32,503 nt of DNA from Rhodospirillales bacterium. GTDB lineage: Bacteria; Pseudomonadota; Alphaproteobacteria; Rhodospirillales; Casp-alpha2. The notes under the pieces are model-generated. The model searched no databases. It was not told where the DNA came from and was given only the letters and a program-made list of their open reading frames with translations. A program made the position numbers and the translations under genes. Positions 14,889 to 22,026 of the stretch are shown piece by piece. The stretch spans positions 1 through 32,503 of the forward strand of contig JABMNT010000147.1 of assembly GCA_013203595.1 (NCBI GenBank), written 5' to 3'. How positions within the stretch are numbered: the stretch's first letter is position 1; each line of letters begins with the position of its first letter.

Positions 14889-15581
14889 CTATTCATCGGG
14901 CCGCAATAGATAGCCGCGGCCGCGCACGGTCTGCAGATACCGGGGTAATTTGGGGTCGCGTTCGATTTTCCGTCGAAGCCGGGTGACCTGCACATCCACC
15001 GCGCGCCCGCCGCCCGTTGTCCCCGTCAGTTCAATAAGCTCTTCCCGGCTCAGAATTTCGCCGGAACGGGTTGCCAAAACCCGTAGAAGCGCAACCTCAA
15101 TATCGGTCAATCGAACGGTTTCGCCCCGTATCTGCAATTCGCCGCGCCCCGCATAAAAAATCGCATCGCCGAGCCTGACGTCAATATGTTCGACTTTTTG
15201 CTTGGGCAGACGCTTTAAAATATTATGCAGGCGCAGCAGAAGTTCGCGCGGCTCGAACGGTTTTGCCAGATAATCATCGGCACCGGTTTCGAGGCCGGCA
15301 ATCCGGTCGTCCGCCTCCGCCATTGCCGTTAACATCAGAATAGGAACATCACTGGTCCGGCGAAATTTGACGGCAAATTCAATTCCGCTTTCTCCCGGCA
15401 TCATCAGATCGAGAATAATCAAATCAAACTGCAGCCCCCTTAATTTGGAACGGGCGTCTTCAGCACCCCGGGCTGAGACGACGACAAAGCCATTTTCGCT
15501 CAGGTATTTGACCAGCAACTGGCGCAACCGGTCATCATCATCAATAACCAGAATATGAGACTGTTCAGCAGTAATCGACAT
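14889..15581 (-). CDS. OmpR/PhoB-type response regulator (PetR-like)
   Basis: The protein (230 residues) has a receiver domain (IDDDDRLR acidic cluster near 14-17, Asp58 in LIILDLMMPGESG, Lys in DYLAKPFEPRELLLR) and a winged-helix DNA-binding domain (about 130-228; LTDIEVALLRVLATRSGEI, VDVQVTRLRRKIERDPK, LQTVRGRGYLL). It is followed by its EnvZ-type kinase and preceded, 5 bp away, by a MarR-family gene. A MarR plus OmpR-type pair is also seen as petP-petR in Rhodobacter capsulatus, where petR is tied to cytochrome bc1 expression; the similarity here is of family and order only. Confidence 0.93.
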   Translation of the reverse strand: MSITAEQSHILVIDDDDRLRQLLVKYLSENGFVVVSARGAEDARSKLRGLQFDLIILDLMMPGESGIEFAVKFRRTSDVPILMLTAMAEADDRIAGLETGADDYLAKPFEPRELLLRLHNILKRLPKQKVEHIDVRLGDAIFYAGRGELQIRGETVRLTDIEVALLRVLATRSGEILSREELIELTGTTGGGRAVDVQVTRLRRKIERDPKLPRYLQTVRGRGYLLRPDE

Positions 15582-15586
15582 GGCCG

Positions 15587-16123
15587 CTACCTCGGTCCAT
15601 TTACGTCAGTATCTGTGCCCGGGCGGGTGAAATAATTATCCACATGGACACGGTCCTCTTCATTGATAATGCCGCGCAGTATTTGGCGAAACCCCTCAAT
15701 GGCGTGCTGTCCCGCAACCTGATAGGCCCCGGCAATTCGGCGACTCTGACGCTCTGTCAATCGCCGGTCCAGTTCAATTCCTTTTTGCGTAAGCCCCAGC
15801 AACCGCCGGCGGCGGTCACCGGCGTCCGTTTTTTGCTCGACAAATCCCTCGTCTATCAACTGTCCGAGGACGCGGGCCAGGCTTTGCTTGGTAATCTTCA
15901 GAATAGCCAGCAGCCGGGTTACGGTGATTTCCGGATTTCGACCAATAAAATAAACGACCCGATGATGCGCCCGCCCAAAGGAAAAGGTGCTCAATATGGC
16001 ATCAGCTTCTCCGGTAAAGTCGCGATAGGCGAAAAAAAGCAATTCGATGGCCTGGCGCATGTCCTCTTCGCAGCCCTTCGACAAATGCCCGGCATCGGCG
16101 ACTGATTTTTCAATTTCTGTCAT
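15587..16123 (-). CDS. MarR-family transcriptional regulator (PetP-like)
   Basis: The 178-residue winged-helix protein has an N-terminal dimer helix from about residue 20 (DMRQAIELLFFAYRDFTGEA). The DNA-binding domain spans about 55-115 (FSFGRAHHRVVYFIGRNPEI, VTRLLAILKITKQSLARVLG, then QLIDEGFVEQKTDAGDRRRR). It matches the PetP group more than MarR itself. It is the first gene of a tight three-gene run with the OmpR-type regulator and its kinase, which suggests one regulatory unit. The region between it and ilvE holds a 15-bp palindrome that could be its operator. Confidence 0.9.
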   Translation of the reverse strand: MTEIEKSVADAGHLSKGCEEDMRQAIELLFFAYRDFTGEADAILSTFSFGRAHHRVVYFIGRNPEITVTRLLAILKITKQSLARVLGQLIDEGFVEQKTDAGDRRRRLLGLTQKGIELDRRLTERQSRRIAGAYQVAGQHAIEGFRQILRGIINEEDRVHVDNYFTRPGTDTDVNGPR

Positions 16124-16196
16124 TTAACCCATCGTGTAAATATTCATTCCTTATGGGAAATAGCATAATGCATCAGGTAGGAACCGAAAATAATAT

Positions 16197-16235
16197 GTCA
16201 ATAATATTGACTTAATTTTTATCCAGTGTTACTAA
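16197..16235 (+). promoter_or_regulatory. 15-bp palindrome overlapping the ilvE -35 element
   Basis: GTCAATAATATTGAC (16197-16211) is a perfect palindrome around a central A. Its right half contains TTGACT (16207-16212), a good -35, with a weak TACTAA 17 bases on (16230-16235) as -10 for ilvE. The layout suits a repressor site. MarR-family dimers bind such dyads, and the divergent marR gene starts 74 bp away, so it is the first candidate binder. Confidence 0.5.
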
Positions 16236-16282
16236 ACGAAAGAACCTATGGTATCCACTCTTATTTACGAAAGATTATTACA

Positions 16283-17179
16283 ATGGCAGGACCCGCTTTT
16301 GACGACCGTGATGGCTTAATCTGGTTTAATGGCGAAATGGTGCCGTGGCGCGAAGCCAACGTGCATGTCCTCACCCATGGTCTGCATTACGCATCTTCGG
16401 TTTTCGAGGGCGAGCGGGCCTATGCGGGTAATATCTTCAAACTCCGCCAACATACGGACCGTTTGATTTATTCAGCCGATCAGCTTGGTTTTGAGCTGCC
16501 TTACACCGTTGATGAGATCGATCAGGCCTGCATTGATACCCTGAAAGCCAACAACATCATTGATGGATACCTGCGCCCGGTGGCCTGGCGGGGCAGCGAA
16601 ATGATGGGCGTTTCGGCGCAGAGTAACCGGATCAATGTGGCCATTGCCGCCTGGGACTGGCCTTCCTACTTCTCGCCGGAAGCGCGGATGAAGGGGATCA
16701 AGCTGAAAACCTCAAAATGGAAACGTCCTTCGCCGGAAACCGAACCGGTTCATGCAAAGGCAGCCGGGCTCTATATGATCTGCACATTGTCCAAGCATGA
16801 AGCCGAGCGCCAGGGCTACGACGATTCGCTGATGCTCGACTATCGCGGGCGGGTGGCGGAGGCGACCGGTGCCAATATTTTCATGGTCATGGGCGACAAC
16901 AAGTTACATACACCGATCCCCGACTGCTTCCTCAACGGCATCACCCGCCAGACGGTCATTGAACTGGCGAAAGCGCGCGGTATTGAGGTTATTGAACGGG
17001 CCATCATGCCTGACGAGCTTGCCAATGCAACGGAAGTCTTTTTGACAGGAACGGCGGCCGAAGTAACACCCGTCGGCGTTATTGATGATCATACCTTCAC
17101 CGTTGGTGATATCAGCCGATGGATGATGGAAGACTACGACAAGGCCGTCGGCAAGGTTCAGGCGGCGGCGGCTGAGTAA
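16283..17179 (+). CDS. ilvE: Branched-chain amino acid aminotransferase (class IV)
   Basis: IlvE transaminates 2-oxo acids to valine, leucine and isoleucine with glutamate and PLP. The protein (298 residues from ATG at 16283) has the family blocks GLIWFNGEMVPWREANVHVL, THGLHYASSVFEGERAY, Lys159 in EPVHAKAAGLYMICTL as the PLP-binding residue, LDYRGRVAEATGANIF, FLNGITRQTVIELA and TEVFLTGTAAEVTPV. I set the start at MAGPAF; the open frame extends 19 codons further with no support. A good terminator follows. The class also includes D-amino acid and 4-amino-4-deoxychorismate enzymes, but the length and motifs fit IlvE. Confidence 0.94.
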   Translation: MAGPAFDDRDGLIWFNGEMVPWREANVHVLTHGLHYASSVFEGERAYAGNIFKLRQHTDRLIYSADQLGFELPYTVDEIDQACIDTLKANNIIDGYLRPVAWRGSEMMGVSAQSNRINVAIAAWDWPSYFSPEARMKGIKLKTSKWKRPSPETEPVHAKAAGLYMICTLSKHEAERQGYDDSLMLDYRGRVAEATGANIFMVMGDNKLHTPIPDCFLNGITRQTVIELAKARGIEVIERAIMPDELANATEVFLTGTAAEVTPVGVIDDHTFTVGDISRWMMEDYDKAVGKVQAAAAE

Positions 17180-17206
17180 GCACCATCCGGTGCCTTGAAA
17201 GCAGCG

Positions 17207-17236
17207 AAGGCCGGGGTCAAACCCGGCCTTTTTTTT
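17207..17236 (+). terminator. Intrinsic terminator of ilvE
   Basis: AAGGCCGGG (17207-17215) pairs perfectly with CCCGGCCTT (17222-17230) around a 6-base loop, followed by six more T. Confidence 0.9.
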
Positions 17237-17264
17237 AAAAAAGCGCTGTCTGATCCCAGTGCTG

Positions 17265-17283
17265 TTCCTATTGATATGGAATC
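17265..17283 (+). repeat. Dispersed 19-bp intergenic motif, copy 5
   Basis: TTCCTATTGATATGGAATC lies between the ilvE terminator and the end of the convergent LOG gene, 1 base short of its stop codon. It is identical over 19 bases to the inverted copy at 10887-10905. Confidence 0.75.
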
Positions 17284-17284
17284 T

Positions 17285-18097
17285 CTAGATATATCCACCA
17301 GGTCGGGAAAGCGCATTTTTTGTCAGCCGCTCAACAAGGTGGTCGTAGGCATCTTCAACCGAATCGGTGATATGAAAAAGATCCAGGTCCTTTTCAGAAA
17401 TCGTTCCATATTTCACCAGGGCTTCCAGGTTCAGTACATCCCCCCAGAATTCCCTGCCAAATAAAACAATAGGCATGCGTTTTTTTGTTTTTTGCGTCTG
17501 CATGAGCGTCATTGCCTCAAACAACTCGTCCATCGTCCCGAACCCGCCCGGGAAGACAACCAGGGCTTTCGCCAGATATAAGAACCAGAATTTACGCATG
17601 AAAAAATAATGAAATTCGAAATTCAGTTCGCGTGTTATATACGGATTGAAATGTTGCTCGAAGGGCAGTGAAATATTAAATCCGATATTGACGCCACCGG
17701 CCTCCGACGCGCCGCGATTGGCCGCTTCCATAATCCCCGGCCCACCACCGGTGCAAATCAGAAACCGCCGTTTCGCATCTTCCAGCCCCTTCGACCATAC
17801 CGTCAGTCGGTTTGCCAGTTCGCGCGCATCTTCATAAAACCGCGACATCATCAAATTGCGCTCAGCGCTTTTCACATCGCCATTTTCCGCGACGGCTTCG
17901 TCAAGCCTGGTTTTTGCCACATCGCGCGGCAACAGGCGGGCAGAGCCAAAAAAAACTATGGTATCGCTTACGGCAAACTGCGCCAGGCGGCTTTCCGGCT
18001 CCAGATACTCTGTCAGAATACGCACCCCCCGGGCATCCGGGCCGTTCATAAACTTTTCGTCTTCGTAGGCTTTGTAACTGATCGGCTCATCTGTCAT
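17285..18097 (-). CDS. LOG-family (TIGR00730-type) Rossmann-fold protein
   Basis: The family holds cytokinin riboside 5'-monophosphate phosphoribohydrolases and other nucleotide-cleaving enzymes. The protein has 270 residues, longer than the 190-residue plant-like type, with an N-terminal extension of about 45 residues before DTIVFFGSARL. The family signature is clear: CTGGGPGIMEAANRGASEAG and FPGGFGTMDELFEAMTLMQT, the latter containing the PGGxGTxxE catalytic motif. In bacteria outside plant contact the role may be nucleotide salvage. Its ATG (18095-18097) overlaps the HAD gene by 11 bp and has GAGGA about 8 bases upstream. It is the last gene of the run from uvrC. Confidence 0.92.
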   Translation of the reverse strand: MTDEPISYKAYEDEKFMNGPDARGVRILTEYLEPESRLAQFAVSDTIVFFGSARLLPRDVAKTRLDEAVAENGDVKSAERNLMMSRFYEDARELANRLTVWSKGLEDAKRRFLICTGGGPGIMEAANRGASEAGGVNIGFNISLPFEQHFNPYITRELNFEFHYFFMRKFWFLYLAKALVVFPGGFGTMDELFEAMTLMQTQKTKKRMPIVLFGREFWGDVLNLEALVKYGTISEKDLDLFHITDSVEDAYDHLVERLTKNALSRPGGYI

Positions 18098-18758
18098 CTG
18101 GGTTATCCTCAGGGCTGTTCAGACCGACGATCCGGCCCAGCGTTGACATATCCGGAACCGTTCGCGTGGCTTCGGGAAACGGGTTTTCCTGACCGTTATG
18201 CAGGCGTCCGAGAAACGGCATCCGGTGCGCCGTCGCCGCATTGTAATCGGTCATCGAATCGCCGATGAAAAGACATTGATCAGCGGTCAGACCATGATCC
18301 GTCAGCAGCCCTTCGACAATATCTTCCTTTTTGCGCGGCGAGCCGTAAATGCCGTCAAAATAGCCACTGATTCCCCGTTGGTCGGTAATCCGGATCAGTT
18401 CATCCTCCGGCGTTCCGGATACCACGAAGGATTTGATGGTGCCCGCCGCCCGGATCAAAAAAGCCAGGGCGCCATCGACGCTATCGCAGTCAATGACCTT
18501 TTGCTCGACGATGGCGGAATAGCGTCGACACAGCACGTCGAGCGCCTCGGGCGTTAAGTCGATGTTCAAAAACGCCTTGTGGGCATGGGCAATCTTGACG
18601 ACCCGCGAAATCCCGGCATGGGCTCTGTGATAGGTCACAACGCGGTCAATCACCGCGTCGCTGTGTTCACTGTAAAGTTCACGAAAGGCGTCGACTTTAA
18701 GCTGTTCGGATTCAACGAGAACACCGTCGAAATCGAAAAAAATGGCCTGATAATTAAT
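18087..18758 (-). CDS. HAD-family phosphatase, apparently starting at ATT
   Basis: The 223-residue product contains the HAD motifs: nucleophile Asp in AIFFDFDGVLVESE, Ser in VVSGTPEDE (motif II), Lys in GSPRKKEDI (motif III) and acids in FIGDSMTDYN (motif IV). It probably acts on a small phosphorylated compound. The first standard start in frame is GTG at 18651-18653, which would remove the nucleophile. Upstream, the frame is open only for eight codons before CAG (18747-18749) and contains no ATG, GTG, TTG or CTG before a TGA. ATT at 18756-18758 gives NYQAIFFDFDGV, and GGAG lies about 8 bases upstream, inside the end of moaE. I take ATT as the start. The stop overlaps the LOG gene. Confidence 0.78.
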   Translation of the reverse strand: MNYQAIFFDFDGVLVESEQLKVDAFRELYSEHSDAVIDRVVTYHRAHAGISRVVKIAHAHKAFLNIDLTPEALDVLCRRYSAIVEQKVIDCDSVDGALAFLIRAAGTIKSFVVSGTPEDELIRITDQRGISGYFDGIYGSPRKKEDIVEGLLTDHGLTADQCLFIGDSMTDYNAATAHRMPFLGRLHNGQENPFPEATRTVPDMSTLGRIVGLNSPEDNPDDR

Positions 18759-18763
18759 AACGG

Positions 18764-19252
18764 TTACTCCGCTGAGTCAGCATCTGTTGGCACGGATATG
18801 CCTGGCTGGAGCCAGCGATCCGTCGCCGCTGCGTCGGTATCTCTGGCGTCGACCCACTGACCTCCGTCAGGCGTATCCTCCAGTTTCCAGAACGGCGCCT
18901 TGGTCTTCAGCCAGTCGATTAAAAAATGGCAGGCTTCAAACGCCGCTTCGCGGTGGGCGGAAGCGGCCGCAACCAGAACTATTTGATCACCCGGCTGCAG
19001 CCGGCCATAGCGATGAACGATCAGGGTTCCGTTCAATGGCCAGCGCTCCTGCGCCTGCGCCTCGATGTCGGTGAGCGCCTTTTCCGTCATCCCCGGATAA
19101 TGCTCCAGGGTCATCGCCGAAATTTCATCACTTCCGGCCATATCACGGACCAGGCCGACAAAACTGCACAGGCCGCCAATGGATGCGTCGCCAGCCGTTA
19201 ATTTTTTCAGCTCAACACCGATATCAAAGTCTTCCGCCTGCACCCGTATCAT
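18764..19252 (-). CDS. moaE: Molybdopterin synthase catalytic subunit
   Basis: MoaE with MoaD converts precursor Z (cPMP) to molybdopterin by adding two sulfurs. The protein (162 residues) matches the family: GGLCSFVGLVRDM, LEHYPGMTEKAL, VHRYGRLQPGDQIVLVAAAS, AHREAAFEACHFLIDWLK and KTKAPFWKLED, where Lys118 and Lys123 are the usual catalytic lysines. The tail after about residue 135 is longer than in E. coli. The gene starts 4 bp after moaD stops, and its end contains the ribosome site for the HAD gene. MoaA and MoaC are not in the window. Confidence 0.96.
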   Translation of the reverse strand: MIRVQAEDFDIGVELKKLTAGDASIGGLCSFVGLVRDMAGSDEISAMTLEHYPGMTEKALTDIEAQAQERWPLNGTLIVHRYGRLQPGDQIVLVAAASAHREAAFEACHFLIDWLKTKAPFWKLEDTPDGGQWVDARDTDAAATDRWLQPGISVPTDADSAE

Positions 19253-19256
19253 TGCA

Positions 19257-19508
19257 TTAGCCTCCGGTCACCGGCGGGAAAAAAGCCACTTCATCGTCGT
19301 TTGAAATCGGCCCGTCCCCGCTCACATATTCCTGGTTGACGGCGACCCGGATCATGGATTCGTCGGCAAAGGCGCGCTGGTAGACATCGTCCTGTAGCTT
19401 CAGCCAGGCGACCAGTTGGTGCACAGTGGCCAGCCCTTCCGGCAATTCGATATTTTCTTCCGGTTTACCGGTCATTTCCCGGACCCAGGCAAAATACATA
19501 ATTTTCAT
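19257..19508 (-). CDS. moaD: Molybdopterin synthase sulfur-carrier subunit
   Basis: The ubiquitin-like sulfur carrier of 83 residues ends with the essential Gly-Gly (FFPPVTGG), whose C-terminus becomes a thiocarboxylate and delivers sulfur to MoaE. MKIMYFAWVREMTGKPEENI is a typical start, and NDDEVAFFPPVTGG a typical end. It overlaps moeA by 4 bases (ATGA) and is followed by moaE, the usual partner. Confidence 0.96.
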   Translation of the reverse strand: MKIMYFAWVREMTGKPEENIELPEGLATVHQLVAWLKLQDDVYQRAFADESMIRVAVNQEYVSGDGPISNDDEVAFFPPVTGG

Positions 19509-20773
19509 CGCACGACCTCGTTAAAAGGCAGAAAGCCCACCTGATCACCCGCTTTTACGGCTTCAATCTCTTCGCCCAGTTCAACCAGGCCATCGGCATC
19601 GACCAGAGACGTCAGAATGCCGGATCCGCCGCTATGAATTTTATGGGCTGTCAGATGATTTTGCGGGCCGCGTTTCAATCTAACGCGCACCCATTCACGG
19701 CGCCCCAGTTTTTTCCGGTGATCAAAACCGATTTCGACCCTATAACGTTGGGCCATACTTTCAGCGGCACCGGAAAGCATCAGGATCACCCCGCGGGCAA
19801 TCGTCATGAATGTCACCATGGCGGCAACCGGATTGCCCGGCAGGCCAATGAACGCGGTGTGTCCGACCTGCCCGAGGGCAATCGGCCGCCCGGGCTTGAT
19901 CGCCAGACGCCACAGGTTAATCGTCCCTTGCGATTCAACAGCGGCCTTCACATGGTCCTCTTCGCCAGCTGAAACCCCGCCCGACGTGATCAGCAGATGA
20001 TGATCCCGTGCCGCCTTGCCAAGCGCCTCCGCAATCAACGCCTGGTTATCGGGCAAAATGCCGATATCTGTCACACTGCATCCCAGTTCCCGGAGTTGGG
20101 CCTGTGTCGAATACCGGTTTGAATCAAAAATCCGCCCCGCTGCGGCGACGCCGGACGGGTCGCATATTTCGTCGCCAGTGGAAAATACCGCGACTTTCAG
20201 TTTCTCGAAGACCTGCAGTTCTGCCCGCCCCACCGATGCGGCCATGCCGATTTCCTGGGCCCGCAACCGGCTGCCTCGGCGCAGGACAATATCGCCGGCT
20301 TTAACGTCTTCCCCCCGTTTTCGCCGGTTTGATCCTGCTTGCAGACCCGCAGGTAAAATCACCGTATCGCCGTCGCGTTGACAGTCTTCTTCCATATAGA
20401 TCGTATCAGGGCCCCCGTCCTCGCCTTCGGGCATGGGTGCACCGGTAAAAATCCGATAGGCTTCGCCGCGCCGTGGTGAATGCTGCATGGGGTGTCCGGC
20501 AGCTATCCGCCCGGCCACCGGCAGGCGGGTTTCCTGATCAGGATGCAGATCTTCAAAATACACCGCATAACCGTCGACGGCCGAATTGTCATGCGGCGGC
20601 ACGTCCCGGGCGGAAAGGACATCTTCCGCCAGTATCCGCCCAATGGCGTCCAGCGTTGATACGGTTTCGGTTCCAACAACCGGGGAAATGCGGGCTTTCA
20701 AATCGGCAAGCGCATCGTCAAGCGGGATCAGTTCGCCGCCGAATGCAAAACAATCATCCTTAAGCTGCGCCAT
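19505..20773 (-). CDS. moeA: Molybdopterin molybdotransferase
   Basis: MoeA inserts molybdate into adenylylated molybdopterin. The protein (422 residues from ATG at 20771-20773) shows DVPPHDNSAVDGYAV in the N-terminal domain, IFTGAPMPEGEDGGPDTIYM, GSRLRAQEIGMAASVG, STGDEICDP, ITSGGVSAGEEDHVKAAV and FIGLPGNPVAAMVTFM, and a C-terminal domain IV. I prefer the ATG to an in-frame TTG at 20806; it overlaps the mobB end by 14 bp. It overlaps moaD in turn. Confidence 0.95.
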   Translation of the reverse strand: MAQLKDDCFAFGGELIPLDDALADLKARISPVVGTETVSTLDAIGRILAEDVLSARDVPPHDNSAVDGYAVYFEDLHPDQETRLPVAGRIAAGHPMQHSPRRGEAYRIFTGAPMPEGEDGGPDTIYMEEDCQRDGDTVILPAGLQAGSNRRKRGEDVKAGDIVLRRGSRLRAQEIGMAASVGRAELQVFEKLKVAVFSTGDEICDPSGVAAAGRIFDSNRYSTQAQLRELGCSVTDIGILPDNQALIAEALGKAARDHHLLITSGGVSAGEEDHVKAAVESQGTINLWRLAIKPGRPIALGQVGHTAFIGLPGNPVAAMVTFMTIARGVILMLSGAAESMAQRYRVEIGFDHRKKLGRREWVRVRLKRGPQNHLTAHKIHSGGSGILTSLVDADGLVELGEEIEAVKAGDQVGFLPFNEVVR

Positions 20774-21281
20774 TAAATTCGCTTTTCTGCAAATCACAAA
20801 ACTCAATCACAAACCGGGCAACAGCAGATACATCGTTTAAATCGAGGATCGGCAGTTCAATGCCATCCAGCTTTTCATCGGTGGCAACGGCGATAACGGA
20901 AGAGTCGGTGCGGGCGATCATATCCTTGCCGACGGACGGCCTGAAGACTTCCAGCTTGGCATGGGGATGACGCTTGAAGCCTTCAATCAGGACCAGATCA
21001 ACGTCATCCATTCGCATCAGCAAGTCTTCAATCGTAGGCTCGGGCTGCTCGCGATTTTCGTTCAATAATGCCCATCGATTTCTGCCGGTAATCAGAACCT
21101 GTGAGGCACCGGCGACCCGATGTTCATGGGAATCCTTGCCCGGTTTATCGATATCAAAATTATGATGGGTATGCTTCATTGTCGAGATTCGGTAACCCAT
21201 CCCGATCAGTTCCGGAATCAGTTTTCTGATAAGCGTTGTTTTACCGCTACCACTCCACCCGACTAAACCAAATATTTTCAT
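20760..21281 (-). CDS. mobB: Molybdopterin-guanine dinucleotide biosynthesis adaptor protein
   Basis: MobB is a GTP-binding P-loop protein that assists MobA in making the guanine dinucleotide form of the cofactor. The protein has 173 residues. The Walker A loop is GWSGSGKTTL (residues 8-17), followed by RKLIPELIGMGYRISTMKHT, HHNFDIDKPGKDSHEHRVAG and LVLIEGFKRHPHAKLEV, all typical of the family. The start at MKIFGLVG (21279-21281) fits the family; the open frame extends 12 codons upstream. It overlaps moeA by 14 bp. Confidence 0.93.
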   Translation of the reverse strand: MKIFGLVGWSGSGKTTLIRKLIPELIGMGYRISTMKHTHHNFDIDKPGKDSHEHRVAGASQVLITGRNRWALLNENREQPEPTIEDLLMRMDDVDLVLIEGFKRHPHAKLEVFRPSVGKDMIARTDSSVIAVATDEKLDGIELPILDLNDVSAVARFVIEFCDLQKSEFNGAA

Positions 21282-21339
21282 TCTTACTCGTCTCGATAAT
21301 TGACCTGCAGTCCACATATTGGCTCAGGATTAGGGAAAA

Positions 21340-21975
21340 TCAACCGCCGTCCGACACCGAGGGAACTTCCGGCTTGGGCTTGGCTTTTCGTTTCGGCGCG
21401 GGCGCGTTATCGGTTTCCACGATGTGGCGGATGCCATGGAGCAAATAATCATATCCGGTAATCAGCGTCAGAATGGCGGCGCCCCACAATCCCCAAAAGC
21501 CGATCTCGGCGGTTGACAGGGGCCCGAAATCCGGTCCGTTCGGGCCAACAAGCAAAAACCCGAGAGCCAACATCTGCATTCCCGTTTTCCACTTTGCCAG
21601 CTTACTGACCGGAACCCCCACATCCAGTTCTGCCAGAAACTCACGCAGGCCGGAAACCAGAATTTCACGGCATAGTATGACAGCAGCCGGCAACACCGTC
21701 AGTCCCGACACCCGGTCGATCCCGACCAGCGCCAACAGGACGCCGGCGACCAGAAGTTTGTCGGCAATGGGATCAAGGAAACGGCCGAAAGCCGACTGCT
21801 GATGCCAGGCACGCGCCAGATAGCCATCAAAAAAATCTGTGATACAGGCGTAGGTATAGGCAGAAAAGGCCAGCCAGCTGCCAGCCGGGTCTTCAATAAA
21901 CAACAACAGAAAAATGAGTACAGGAATCGCCAGTATGCGCGAAACTGTCAGGATATTTGGCACGCTTCGTAACAT
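21340..21975 (-). CDS. pgsA: CDP-diacylglycerol-glycerol-3-phosphate 3-phosphatidyltransferase
   Basis: PgsA makes phosphatidylglycerol phosphate from CDP-diacylglycerol and glycerol 3-phosphate at the inner membrane. The protein (211 residues) has about five membrane segments and the CDP-alcohol phosphotransferase motif DFFDGYLARAWHQQSAFGRF, running into LDPIADKLL. It starts MLRSVPNILTVSRILAIPVL, as usual. The C-terminal tail (APAPKRKAKPKPEVPSVSDG) is charged and longer than average. It lies 51 bp after uvrC; the uvrC-pgsA order also occurs elsewhere in Proteobacteria. The product phosphatidylglycerol is the substrate of Lgt. Confidence 0.95.
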   Translation of the reverse strand: MLRSVPNILTVSRILAIPVLIFLLLFIEDPAGSWLAFSAYTYACITDFFDGYLARAWHQQSAFGRFLDPIADKLLVAGVLLALVGIDRVSGLTVLPAAVILCREILVSGLREFLAELDVGVPVSKLAKWKTGMQMLALGFLLVGPNGPDFGPLSTAEIGFWGLWGAAILTLITGYDYLLHGIRHIVETDNAPAPKRKAKPKPEVPSVSDGG

Positions 21976-22026
21976 TCGGGTTTCCGCGATGGTGATTTTG
22001 ACAATTCGATCCCTGTTTCTAACGCA

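Noticed and set aside
18651-18653. GTG start for the HAD gene
   Set aside because: It would delete the DFDGV nucleophile motif that is clearly present in the same frame upstream.
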